NCBI RefSeq assembly: GCF_015999305.1
Contig: NZ_JAEAGP010000001.1
Span: forward strand, 1,426,001 to 1,490,000
DNA length: 64,000 nt
Source: Erythrobacter sp. YJ-T3-07
GTDB lineage: Bacteria > Pseudomonadota > Alphaproteobacteria > Sphingomonadales > Sphingomonadaceae
Direction: 5' to 3'
Shown here: piece by piece, positions 36,171-44,104 of the stretch
Layout of the letters: every line of letters starts with the position of its first letter
Numbering within the stretch: the stretch's first letter is position 1
The notes under the pieces: generated by a model
Databases searched by the model: none
What the model was told of the DNA's origin: nothing
What the model saw: the letters and a program-made list of their open reading frames with translations, nothing else
Made by a program: the position numbers and the translations under genes

Positions 36171-37258
36171 GCGCGCTGTCGCAGGCAGAGGCGTTCGCGC
36201 GCATCCGCCTGCTGCGCAGCCCCCGGATCGGCCCGGTCAGCTTCGCACAGCTGCTCGCCCGCTATGGCAGCGGGAAGGCGGCGGTCGAGGCTCTGCCCGG
36301 CATCGCGAAGAAGGGCGGCGGGCACTATACGCTGGCGAAGCAGGACGCCGTCCGAAACGAGATCGACGCGGTGAAGCGCCACGGCGCGCGTTACCTGTTC
36401 CACGACCAGCCCGACTATCCGCAGGCACTCGCCCAATGCGACGGCGCGCCGCCGATCATCACCTACAAGGGCGATCTGTCGCTGGCGAGCAAGCCGGTCG
36501 TCGCCATGGTGGGCGCGCGCAACGCGAGTGCGGCGGCGGTGAAGCTGGCGCGCGATTTCGCGTCAACGCTGTCCGCGGAAGGGTTCGTCGTCGTCTCAGG
36601 GCTCGCACGCGGGATCGACGGCGCGGCGCATGAAGGCGCGATGCCGCACACGATCGGCGTGATCGCGAGCGGGATCGAGATCGCCTATCCGCCGCAGCAC
36701 GCCGAGTTGCAGGAACGCATCGCCAGCGAAGGCCTGCTGATCGCCGAGCAGCCCCCGGGGACCGAGCCGCGCGGCAGCCACTTCCCCAGCCGCAACCGGA
36801 TCATCGCAGGCCTCGCGCTGGGCACGCTGGTGGTCGAGGCGGCGGTCAAGTCCGGCAGCCTCATCACCGCGCGGCTGGCGGGCGAATATGGGCGCGAGGT
36901 GATGGCGATCCCCGGCAGCCCGCTCGACGCGCGCAGCCACGGGTGCAACCACCTGATCCGTGAGGGTGCTGTGCTCGTGCAGGAGCCGTCGGACGTGGTC
37001 GAACTGCTGAGCACGTTCGACGGCGCGCCGCGCAGCACCTTCCGCGAACCTTCCGCCGGATTCGAGGCCGTGCCCGAGGACATGGCCGAGGCAGAGCCTG
37101 CCGAGATCGCGCAGCTGCTGACCAGTGCACCGGTTTCGGTCGACGAGCTGATCCGCCAGTCCGGCGCAGGCTCCGCCGCCGTGCAGCTTGCGCTGCTCGA
37201 ACTGGAGATCGCCGGGCGGCTGGAACGGCACGCCGGGGGCAAGGTCAGCCTTTCCTAG
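36167..37258 (+). CDS. dprA: DNA-processing protein DprA
   Basis: A 363-residue protein that loads RecA onto incoming single-stranded DNA during natural transformation. An N-terminal helix-hairpin-like region (GPVSFAQLLARYGSGKAAVEAL) precedes the Rossmann-like Smf domain: MVGARNASAAAVKLARDFA, VVSGLARGIDGAAHEGAM, TIGVIASGIEIAYPPQH, SEGLLI-like and FPSRNRIIAGLALGTLVVEA. A C-terminal winged-helix (DprA_WH) lies at about 300-360 (ELLTSAPVSVDELIRQSG region). Overlaps plsY by 4 bases, a common pairing in alphaproteobacteria. Confidence 0.94.
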   Translation: MSALSQAEAFARIRLLRSPRIGPVSFAQLLARYGSGKAAVEALPGIAKKGGGHYTLAKQDAVRNEIDAVKRHGARYLFHDQPDYPQALAQCDGAPPIITYKGDLSLASKPVVAMVGARNASAAAVKLARDFASTLSAEGFVVVSGLARGIDGAAHEGAMPHTIGVIASGIEIAYPPQHAELQERIASEGLLIAEQPPGTEPRGSHFPSRNRIIAGLALGTLVVEAAVKSGSLITARLAGEYGREVMAIPGSPLDARSHGCNHLIREGAVLVQEPSDVVELLSTFDGAPRSTFREPSAGFEAVPEDMAEAEPAEIAQLLTSAPVSVDELIRQSGAGSAAVQLALLELEIAGRLERHAGGKVSLS

Positions 37259-37311
37259 CATTCCTCCTCGCGGTAAGCCCCGGGCGGAATCGGGCGAAAG
37301 GGGGCGCGCAG

Positions 37312-38055
37312 ATGGAACGGGAAGCAAACGTCAGCGGAATTTTGAGTCAGACGGTCGATGTGATCGGTGCTGCGGGCCGTGCGGTGCTGATCTACGTGGT
37401 GGTGCTGGGGCTGTTCAACGGGATGGGCGGGCTCGCGGGGCTGGCCCAGATGGACGACAATATCTTCTCCGTCGGCATCCGCAGCGGTGTTCTGAATGCC
37501 GAAACACTCGGCCTCGCAGCGACGCTTTATCAACTGCTCGGGCTGGTTCTCTACGTCGTCGCGGCGTTCTTCCTGCTGCGGCAGATGCTGGAGCAGATCG
37601 GTCGCCCGGCGCGCGGCGGGAACCTGCTGAGCTATCTTGCGATGTCGGTCCTCGCGATGATCGGGCTGATGATCGGCTTCGTGCTGCTGATTATTCCCGC
37701 GCTGATCCTGCTGGTCCGCTGGTCGGCCGCCAACGGCTTTCTGCTGAGCGGCGACAAGGGCATTACCGGCGCGCTGGGCGCCAGCTGGGAGGCGACCGGC
37801 GGGCGCGGCTGGTCGATCTTTGGCGCGGGGCTGGTGCTGTGGATCGGGCTCGCGGTGCTGAGCAGCATCGTGGTCGGCATCGTCGCAGCGACAGGCTTTG
37901 CGGCTTCGGGCGGCTTCTCGCCGCTTTTCGGCGTTGCAATGACCGTGTCCGGCCTGATCGAGGCCTTCAACAACGCGGCCAGCTTCGCCTTCAGCATCGC
38001 GGTGTTCCACCTCGTCGCGCCTGCCGACACCAGCGTGGCGGATGTGTTCGAGTAA
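37312..38055 (+). CDS. Multi-pass membrane protein of unknown function
   Basis: A 247-residue integral membrane protein with about six hydrophobic segments, the best at AVLIYVVVLGLFNGMGGLAG, LLGLVLYVVAAFFLLRQML, LIGFVLLIIPALILLVRW (approximate) and LVLWIGLAVLSSIVVGIVA. The middle of the protein, IIPALILLVRWSAANGFLLS followed by GALGASWEATGGRGW, resembles YciC/DUF-type integral membrane proteins with a glycerophosphodiester-phosphodiesterase-like membrane module. It ends TSVADVFE; the next, frameshifted gene ends LAEVFE and shares the same internal pattern, so the two are tandem paralogues. Function unknown. Confidence 0.65.
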   Translation: MEREANVSGILSQTVDVIGAAGRAVLIYVVVLGLFNGMGGLAGLAQMDDNIFSVGIRSGVLNAETLGLAATLYQLLGLVLYVVAAFFLLRQMLEQIGRPARGGNLLSYLAMSVLAMIGLMIGFVLLIIPALILLVRWSAANGFLLSGDKGITGALGASWEATGGRGWSIFGAGLVLWIGLAVLSSIVVGIVAATGFAASGGFSPLFGVAMTVSGLIEAFNNAASFAFSIAVFHLVAPADTSVADVFE

Positions 38056-38071
38056 ATCCTGAGCGGGGGGC

Positions 38072-38741
38072 ATGAGCATGGAACGCGATGCGTCGTTCGG
38101 CGATCGGGTCGGCGTCATCTGGAGCGAGGCGTGGCGGCTGCTGACGGCAGCACCGATGGATGTCGCGATCTATCTGCTCGTGACGATCATCGGGTCGACG
38201 CTTGCCGACATCTTCGCCCCCCGAAGCGGGCGGGACGCTTGCGGTGAGCATCGGCTCGCTTGCCGCGGCTTACGCTCTTACTCTCAAGATCGTCAGGAAA
38301 GGCGTGGAGGGCGGCCAGCGCGGGGATAGTGGTTTTTCGACCTATTTCGGAATTTCTTTCTTGTCCGGGATCGCCATCGCGCTGGGCCTGCTGCTGCTGA
38401 TCGTGCCGGGATTGATCCTCTGGGCACGCTGGTTACCCGCCTATGGCTATGGCCTTGGAGAGGGGCACGGAACGACGGAAGCCCTCTCCGATAGCTGGGA
38501 GGCGACCAGCAGGCATGTCGGCCCGATCATCGGTTCGATCTTGCCGCCTTTCCTCATCGGCACAGGTGGAGCCCTGGCCATGGTTTTTATTGTCGAAGGG
38601 GGCGGCCCGCCAGTCTGGTGGTCTTCGCTCATCGCCAACGCGCTGGTCTACAGCTCCCAAGCGGCCGGCATAGCGATCGGTCTGGCGGTCTTCTCACTCT
38701 TGGCCCGCAGGGACAGCGGGCTGGCAGAGGTGTTCGAATAA
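38072..38741 (+). pseudogene. Membrane protein paralogue, frameshifted at a run of six C
   Basis: Paralogue of the preceding gene, broken into two frames. The first part (from ATG 38072, residues 1-50, ending STLADIFAP) continues in the +1 frame as PEAGGTLAVSIGSLAAAYAL and runs to 38741. The switch falls in the run of C at 38217-38222; removing one C restores a single 222-codon gene. The second half keeps LLLLIVPGLILWARWLPAYG and ALSDSWEATSRH, equivalent to ALILLVRWSAANG and ALGASWEATGGRG of the upstream copy. A sequencing error, a real mutation or slippage at the homopolymer are all possible. Listed as a pseudogene only because the frame is broken as given. Confidence 0.75.
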
Positions 38742-38833
38742 ATCACTCCGGTCCGAGCGATCCCGCTTGACGAACCGCTCTCCCGATTCCCACTCTCGCG
38801 CGTACGTACACGTGAAGGAACGCCCCCACTCTT

Positions 38834-41431
38834 ATGCAACTGGTCATCGTCGAATCGCCCGCAAAGGCGAAAACCATCGAGAAATACCTCGGCAAGGACT
38901 TCAAGGTTCTCGCCTCCTACGGTCACATCCGCGACCTGCCGCCCAAGGATGGCAGCGTGCGGCCGGACGAGGATTTCGCGATGGACTGGGAGATCTATTC
39001 CGACCAGCGCAAGCGTGCGCAGGTCAAGGCGATCGCCGATGCTGCCAAGAACGCCGACCGCCTCGTTCTCGCAACCGACCCTGACCGCGAAGGGGAAGCG
39101 ATCAGCTGGCACGTGCTGGACATGCTCAAGAAGCGTAAAAGCCTCCCGACCAATGTCGACCGGGTGACCTTCAACGCGATCACCAAGGGCGCGGTGACCG
39201 AGGCGATGAAGAAGCCGCGCGCGCTCGACCAGGACCTGATCGACGCCTATCTGGCGCGCCGCGCACTCGACTACCTGTTCGGCTTCACGCTTTCGCCGGT
39301 GCTGTGGCGCAAGCTGCCCGGCGCCAAGTCCGCTGGCCGCGTTCAGTCGGTCGCCCTGCGCATCATCGTCGACCGCGAGCGCGAGATCGAGGCCTTCAAG
39401 GCCGAGGAATACTGGTCGATCATCGCCAATTTCGAGCAGGACGGCACGCCTTTCACCGCACGGCTGGTGACGCTCGACGGCAAGAAGCTCGACAAGATGA
39501 CGCTCGGCGACGAGGGCAGCGCGATGGCCGCCAAGCAGGCGGTCGAGGACGGGCGCTTCACGGTCGAGGGCATCGAGACCAAGCCGGTCAAGCGCAACCC
39601 CGCGCCGCCGTTCACCACCTCGACCCTGCAGCAGGAGGCGGCGCGCAAGCTCGGCTTCTCCGCCAGCCACACCATGCGGTGTGCGCAGTCGCTCTACGAA
39701 GCGGGCGCGATCACCTACATGCGTACCGACGGCGTGCAGATGGACCAGAGCGCCATCGACGCCTGCCGCGATGCGATCACCGATCGTTACTCCGCCGAGT
39801 ATCGCCCGGAACAACCGCGCTATTACAAGACCAAGGCGAAGAATGCTCAGGAAGCGCACGAAGCGATCCGGCCGACCGATTTCCGCAAGGACAAGGTAGG
39901 CTCGGGTGACGAGGCGCGCCTTTACGACCTGATCTTCAAGCGTGCACTGGCGAGCCAGATGGCGACCGCGCAGCTCGAACGGACCACGGTCACGCTGACC
40001 GAAGGCAGCGGGCAGCACTCGCTTCGCGCGACCGGCCAGGTGGTGAAGTTCCCCGGCTTCCTCGCGGTCTATCAGGAAAGCTTCGACGACAAGGATGACG
40101 AGGACGGCGGCCTGCTGCCGCACATGCGCGAAGGCGATGCGCCTGCGCGCAAGTCGGTCGAGGCGAACCAGCACTTCACCCAGCCGCCGCCGCGCTATTC
40201 CGAAGCCTCGCTGGTCAAGCAGCTGGAGGAGCTGGGCATCGGGCGCCCGTCGACCTACGCCTCCACCATCCAGACGCTGCGCGACCGCGAATATGTGCGG
40301 ATCGAGAAGAACCGCTTCTTCGCCGAGGAATCGGGCCGGTTGCTGACCGCCTTCCTCGAACGTTTCTTCCCCACCTATGTCGCCTACGACTTCACGGCGG
40401 GGATGGAGGAAGAGCTCGACGACGTCTCCGGCGGGCGCGCCGAGTGGAAGGCGATCCTCGAGGCGTTCTGGAAGGACTTCAAGCCCAAGTCCGACGAGGT
40501 GATGGAGCAGAAGCCGTCGGACATCACGGCGGTGCTCGACACCTTCCTTTCCGACTACCTCTTCCCCGAACGCGCCGACGGCAAGGACCCGCGCTTCTGC
40601 CCGCTGTGCGACCAGGAAGGGCGCGCCGGTGGCCGCCTGCACCTGCGTGGTGGGCGCTTCGGTGCGTTTGTGGCGTGTGAAAACTATCCCGAGTGCAAGT
40701 TCACCCGCCGCTTCGCGCAGCCGGGTGCCGATGGCGACGAGGTGGCCGAGGATGCGGTGCTGGGCAACGACCCGGAAACCGGCCTGCCGGTCGAGCGCAA
40801 GACGGGCCGCTTCGGGCCGTACCTGCAACTGGGCGAGGGCAAGGAGGCCAAGCGCGCGAGCATTCCCAAGGACGTGCCCGAGCTCGATCTGGAGATGGCG
40901 CTCAAACTGCTCTCGCTCCCGCGCATCGTCGGTCAGCACCCGGAGACCGGTCAGGATATCGAAGCGAGTATAGGGCGTTACGGCCCGTATCTGCGGCACG
41001 ATGGCAAGTACGCCAAGCTCACCACCACCGCTGACGTGTTCGAAACGGGCATGAACGCCGCCGTCACCATGCTCGCCGAAGCGGCGCAGAAGGGTGGCCG
41101 CGGGCGCGCCAAGGCGGAGCCGATCAAGGTGCTGGGCAAGCACCCGACCTCCGAGGCCGAGATGAAGGTGATGCCCGGCCGCTACGGCCCCTACGTCACC
41201 GACGGCACGACCAACGCGACCATCCCCAAGGATGTGAAGCCCGAGGATGTGACCGAGGAGCAGGCGATCGAACTGATCAACGCCCGCGCCGCCAAGGGAC
41301 CGGCGAAGAAGAAAAAGGCAGCGCCCAAAAAGACGGCGGCGAAAAAGAAAGCTCCGGCCAAGAAAGCCGCTGCGAAAAAGCCTGCGGCGAAGAAAGCCCC
41401 TGCGAAGAAGGCTTCTGCGAAGGACGAGTGA
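38834..41431 (+). CDS. topA: DNA topoisomerase I
   Basis: An 865-residue type IA topoisomerase that relaxes negative supercoils. N-terminal Toprim domain (LVIVESPAKAKTIEKYL, LATDPDREGEAISWH), the active-site tyrosine Tyr 295 in AITYMRTDGVQ, and the core blocks LLFGFTLSP-like YLFGFTLSPVLWRKLPGAKSA (shortened), RPSTYASTIQTL. One C4 zinc finger follows (CPLC then CENYPEC, about 595-630). Then three short GRFGPYL/GRYGPYL/GRYGPYV repeats, as usual in alphaproteobacteria, and a Lys/Ala-rich tail of about 55 residues that should bind DNA. The stop overlaps the next small gene. Confidence 0.96.
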   Translation: MQLVIVESPAKAKTIEKYLGKDFKVLASYGHIRDLPPKDGSVRPDEDFAMDWEIYSDQRKRAQVKAIADAAKNADRLVLATDPDREGEAISWHVLDMLKKRKSLPTNVDRVTFNAITKGAVTEAMKKPRALDQDLIDAYLARRALDYLFGFTLSPVLWRKLPGAKSAGRVQSVALRIIVDREREIEAFKAEEYWSIIANFEQDGTPFTARLVTLDGKKLDKMTLGDEGSAMAAKQAVEDGRFTVEGIETKPVKRNPAPPFTTSTLQQEAARKLGFSASHTMRCAQSLYEAGAITYMRTDGVQMDQSAIDACRDAITDRYSAEYRPEQPRYYKTKAKNAQEAHEAIRPTDFRKDKVGSGDEARLYDLIFKRALASQMATAQLERTTVTLTEGSGQHSLRATGQVVKFPGFLAVYQESFDDKDDEDGGLLPHMREGDAPARKSVEANQHFTQPPPRYSEASLVKQLEELGIGRPSTYASTIQTLRDREYVRIEKNRFFAEESGRLLTAFLERFFPTYVAYDFTAGMEEELDDVSGGRAEWKAILEAFWKDFKPKSDEVMEQKPSDITAVLDTFLSDYLFPERADGKDPRFCPLCDQEGRAGGRLHLRGGRFGAFVACENYPECKFTRRFAQPGADGDEVAEDAVLGNDPETGLPVERKTGRFGPYLQLGEGKEAKRASIPKDVPELDLEMALKLLSLPRIVGQHPETGQDIEASIGRYGPYLRHDGKYAKLTTTADVFETGMNAAVTMLAEAAQKGGRGRAKAEPIKVLGKHPTSEAEMKVMPGRYGPYVTDGTTNATIPKDVKPEDVTEEQAIELINARAAKGPAKKKKAAPKKTAAKKKAPAKKAAAKKPAAKKAPAKKASAKDE

Positions 41432-41682
41432 TGGCGACGGCCGCCGTAACCGCCTCGGATTTATCGCGTATGCTCTCGATCGCACTTATCGAGATTCGCG
41501 CGACCAACTCGTTACGGGCGGCACAAGCGTTGGCCGACATTTTCCATAATGTCCCTGGCGCTTTGGAACATGGGCTGTCTCCAGAAGAGACATATAGTCG
41601 CCTGTTAGAATGTGCCGAACGCAATGAAATGCGTTCGTATGTTGAGCGACTTAGAGAACACGTTTCTCGGGGGAACGATTAA
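41431..41682 (+). CDS. Small protein coupled to topA, unknown function
   Basis: An 83-residue, mostly helical protein without signal peptide or membrane helix. Its ATG overlaps the topA stop (TGATG) and its own stop overlaps the next gene (TAATG), so it is translated with both. The base composition is visibly more AT-rich than topA. Segments such as SLRAAQALADIFHNVPGAL and SPEETYSRLLECAERNEMR look like two packed helices. No family recognised. Possible roles (a regulator of topA or a passenger) are speculation. Confidence 0.6.
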   Translation: MATAAVTASDLSRMLSIALIEIRATNSLRAAQALADIFHNVPGALEHGLSPEETYSRLLECAERNEMRSYVERLREHVSRGND

Positions 41683-41864
41683 TGGCGAAGGACAAGTTCG
41701 AGCGGCACAAGCAGCCCTGGACGGGCGAGGAGGCGGGGCAGCTGAAGACGCTCGCCTCCAAGGGCCAAGGCCTCAAGCAGATCGCCAAGGCGCTGAACCG
41801 CAGCGAGGAATCGACCAAGGATTTCGCGAAGAAGAACAAGATCGCGATCGCGAAGAAGCGGTAG
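41682..41864 (+). CDS. SANT/Myb-like small DNA-binding protein
   Basis: A 60-residue, very basic protein. The core HKQPWTGEEAGQLKTLASKG followed by LKQIAKALNRSEESTKD has the Trp-rich first helix and the spacing of a Myb/SANT-type or Trihelix-like helix-turn-helix, and the ends are lysine-rich (KKNKIAIAKKR). It begins within the stop codon of the previous gene. Likely a nucleoid-associated or small regulatory protein, by composition and by position after topA. Not verifiable by sequence alone. Confidence 0.65.
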   Translation: MAKDKFERHKQPWTGEEAGQLKTLASKGQGLKQIAKALNRSEESTKDFAKKNKIAIAKKR

Positions 41865-41884
41865 AAGAGGCTCCTCCGGGCCGC

Positions 41885-42015
41885 TGCCTCACGACACCGG
41901 CCCACCTCCCCATTTGGGATTGCATCGAAAATGGGGAGGATTGCTTGCATGATCCTCCCCGAATTGCGTAGCCATTTGGGGAGGTGGCAGTCGCCGCAGG
42001 CGGCTGACGGAGGGG
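41885..42015 (+). repeat. Palindromic repeat copy 1, upstream of the DUF559 gene
   Basis: About 130 bases: CGGCCCACCTCCCCATTTG, a short loop, AAAATGGGGAGGATTG, a second inverted pair (GATCCTCCCC...), then GGGGAGGTGGCAG and a closing CGCAGGCGGCTGACGGAGGGG. The second copy at 42380-42485 shares the opening, the AAAATGGGGAGGATTG block and the closing GGCTGACGGAGGGG in the same orientation. The closing block of this copy supplies the ribosome site of the DUF559 gene. Confidence 0.8.
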
Positions 42016-42017
42016 TA

Positions 42018-42368
42018 ATGCCGCGTTCGAGAAACGCCGGAAATGTCGCAAGAGCGCGCCAACTCCGCCGGCAAATGTCGCTGCCCGAAGTGCTTCTCTG
42101 GCAGGAATTGCGCAAGCAGTCGGAGGTCAAGTTCCGCCGCCAGCACCCTCTCGGGCCCTACGTGCTCGATTTCTACTGTGCCGCTGCGAAACTGTGCATG
42201 GAGGTCGACGGGATCGCGCACGATATGGGAAGTGCCCCGAAGCGCGATGCGACCCGCGACGAATGGTTGCGCGAGAAGGGTGTCACGGTGCTGCGGATCG
42301 CGGCCACCGAAGTCCTGCGATCTCCGCAAGAGGTCGCGGAAGCCGTGATACGTTCCTGCCTTCGCTAG
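42018..42368 (+). CDS. DUF559 endonuclease-like protein
   Basis: A 116-residue protein of the DUF559 family, which has a Vsr/very-short-patch-repair-like PD-(D/E)xK nuclease fold. It starts PRSRNAGNVARARQLRRQMS, then LPEVLLWQELR, FRRQHPLGPYVLDFYC and LCMEVDGIAHD; Asp 51 (LDFY) with Glu 62 and Asp 64 (MEVDG) fit the metal site, and VTVLRIAATEVL matches the family end. Start at ATG 42018, whose Shine-Dalgarno (GGAGGGG) is the last part of the flanking repeat. It lies alone between two copies of that repeat. Role in the cell is unknown. Confidence 0.8.
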   Translation: MPRSRNAGNVARARQLRRQMSLPEVLLWQELRKQSEVKFRRQHPLGPYVLDFYCAAAKLCMEVDGIAHDMGSAPKRDATRDEWLREKGVTVLRIAATEVLRSPQEVAEAVIRSCLR

Positions 42369-42379
42369 CCCCTCCGACC

Positions 42380-42485
42380 CGATGCCTGACGGCATCGGCC
42401 CACCTCCCCATTTGGCTTCGCAAAATGGGGAGGATTGTTCTGACCTGATCTGAGGTGGCAGCCCGTCAGGGCTGACGGAGGGGGT
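42380..42485 (+). repeat. Palindromic repeat copy 2, downstream of the DUF559 gene
   Basis: About 106 bases, same orientation as copy 1: GCATCGGCCCACCTCCCCA, TTTGGCTTCGCAAAATGGGG as a hairpin (CCCCATTTTG/CAAAATGGGG type), AGGATTG, GAGGTGGCAGCCCGTCAGG and the closing GGCTGACGGAGGGGGT. It also separates the DUF559 gene from the convergent lipoprotein gene. Confidence 0.8.
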
Positions 42486-42496
42486 CTTGTTTCCCC

Positions 42497-42934
42497 CTAC
42501 TGCACCACCGGCACATCCTCGATCCTCGCCAGTGCTTCACCGCCGCAGGTGATGATGATCTCGCGGATTTGCGGGTAGGGGGTCGGGCCGTCGAAGCGCA
42601 CGGGGGTGGGGGTGATGACCTGCGTCACCATGCCGTCGGGCTTCTTGGCATCGAGCTGGAAGCGCCAGCCGGGCGGCTGCATGCGGTCCGCGGGGCCTGC
42701 CACCAGCTTCACCGAATAGCCGGGCGTGGGCATGTCGACTTCGCCGGTAATGTGCAGCGTGGGGCGTGCGCCGGGTCCGGGCATGGTGTCGATCCACGCC
42801 TTGAAGTCGCGCGCCTTGTAGGCGGGGCAGCCCGCAGCCGGGGGCGCATCGCCCGGCTCGTCGGGGTAGGGCGCACAGGCCGACAGCGAGAGGGTGGCGG
42901 CGGCAACGCCGGTGAGGCTGAGAAGAGTACGCAA
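42497..42934 (-). CDS. Predicted lipoprotein of unknown function
   Basis: A 145-residue protein with a lipoprotein signal (LLSLTGVAAATLSLSAC; Cys in LSACAPYP is the acylation site). The mature part has two more cysteines (AGCPAYKA and ITCGGEA) and a beta-rich middle (LHITGEVDMPTPGYSVKL) followed by VITPTPVRFDGPTPYPQIRE. The start is uncertain: TTG 42934 with GGAG upstream is proposed, since no ATG or GTG gives a sensible signal peptide. Members of this kind are seen in sphingomonads as hypothetical lipoproteins. Next to era but read separately. Confidence 0.65.
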   Translation of the reverse strand: MRTLLSLTGVAAATLSLSACAPYPDEPGDAPPAAGCPAYKARDFKAWIDTMPGPGARPTLHITGEVDMPTPGYSVKLVAGPADRMQPPGWRFQLDAKKPDGMVTQVITPTPVRFDGPTPYPQIREIIITCGGEALARIEDVPVVQ

Positions 42935-43075
42935 GGTCAGATCTCCAACAACTGGATTGCAGCACAGGCGGTCTCGTCCGGTCCATCCGGTCGAGATCTC
43001 ATGGCTTTCATACCGATGTGACGGAGACGAGAGCTGAATGCCTTTGTTCCACGCGGGCAAGGCGCGGGCGAAGCA

Positions 43076-43990
43076 TCACTTGGTCCAGTCGAGCCCCATT
43101 TCCTCGAACATTTCCTTGTCGTCGGCCCAGTTCTCGGTCGCCTTGACGTGCAGGAAGAGGTGGACCTTGCGGCCCAGCAGCTCGCTCAGCTCCTCGCGCG
43201 CCGCCTGGCCGATCGACTTGATCTTGCTGCCACCCTTGCCGAGCACGATCATCCGCTGGTTGTCGCGCGCGACGATGATCTGCTGGTGGATCTCGACGCT
43301 GCCGTCCTTGCGTTCGACATACTTCTCGGGCCGCACCATGGAGTCGTAGGGCAGTTCCTCGTGCAGCTGGCGATAGAGCTGCTCGCGGGTGATCTCGGTC
43401 GCGAGCAGGCGTTCGGAGGCGTCGGAGACCTGGTCTTCCGGGTACATCCACTCGCCTTCGGGCATCTCGCCGGCGAGCGCGTCTTTCAGCTCGAACACCC
43501 CGTCGCCGGTCAGTGCGGAGATGAAATAGATCTCCGCGAAGTCGACCTTGGCCGAAAGCTCCTGCGCCAGCGCCAGCAGGGGCTCCTTCTTGGCGATGTC
43601 GACCTTGTTGAGGACGAGAATCTTCTTCTCGGGCCGCTGGGCAAGCTGTTCGATCAGCGGCTCCAGCTCGTGCCGGCGCTGCTTGATCGGGTCGACCAGC
43701 AGCAGCACGGCATCCGCGCTTTCCGCGCCTTCCCATGCCGCGCTGACCATCGCGCGGTCGAGCCGCCGTTTGGGCGCAAAGATGCCGGGCGTGTCGACCA
43801 GGATCATCTGCGTGTTGGCGTCGTCGTTCTCGTGCAATGCGATGCCGAGCATCCGCGCGCGCGTGGTCTGCGCCTTGGCGCTGACGATCGCGACCTTCTG
43901 GCCGACCAGCGCGTTGACCAGCGTGGATTTGCCGGCATTCGGAGCGCCCAGCACAGCGACGACGCCGCATTTGGTAGATGTATCAGTCAT
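43076..43990 (-). CDS. era: GTPase Era
   Basis: A 304-residue ribosome-assembly GTPase that binds the 3' end of 16S rRNA. G1 is GAPNAGKSTLVNAL, G3 is LVDTPGIFAPKRRLD, G4 NKVD; a C-terminal KH domain (about 215-300, EILDQIIVARDNQRMIVLGK-like IHQQIIVARDNQRMIVLG and GGSKIKSIGQAAREELSELL) completes it. Read leftwards after rnc, from which a 92-base palindromic repeat separates it. Usual rnc-era order. Confidence 0.96.
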   Translation of the reverse strand: MTDTSTKCGVVAVLGAPNAGKSTLVNALVGQKVAIVSAKAQTTRARMLGIALHENDDANTQMILVDTPGIFAPKRRLDRAMVSAAWEGAESADAVLLLVDPIKQRRHELEPLIEQLAQRPEKKILVLNKVDIAKKEPLLALAQELSAKVDFAEIYFISALTGDGVFELKDALAGEMPEGEWMYPEDQVSDASERLLATEITREQLYRQLHEELPYDSMVRPEKYVERKDGSVEIHQQIIVARDNQRMIVLGKGGSKIKSIGQAAREELSELLGRKVHLFLHVKATENWADDKEMFEEMGLDWTK

Positions 43991-44003
43991 AGAACCTTTT
44001 CTG

Positions 44004-44095
44004 CTCCCCCTTCAGGGGAGGTCGGGTGGAGGTGGGCTCCACACTTCGCGGGGTGGTACATCCACCCCCGCCACTCTCCTGCAGAGACAGGGGAG
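44004..44095. repeat. Palindromic intergenic repeat (family A-like)
   Basis: Between rnc and era. It begins with a CTCCCCC-TTC-AGGGGAG hairpin (44004-44020), continues with a GGTCGGGTGGAGGTGG stretch, and ends with TCCACCCCCGCC and CTCTCCTGCAGAGACAGGGGAG (44074-44095). The same arm order is found at 17041-17150, with substantial divergence. Confidence 0.65.
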
Positions 44096-44104
44096 TCGAA
44101 GCGG

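Noticed and set aside
38648..41485. Long open frame of about 945 codons antisense to topA
   Set aside because: topA is clearly the real gene; the antisense product has no recognisable domain and its openness follows from high GC.
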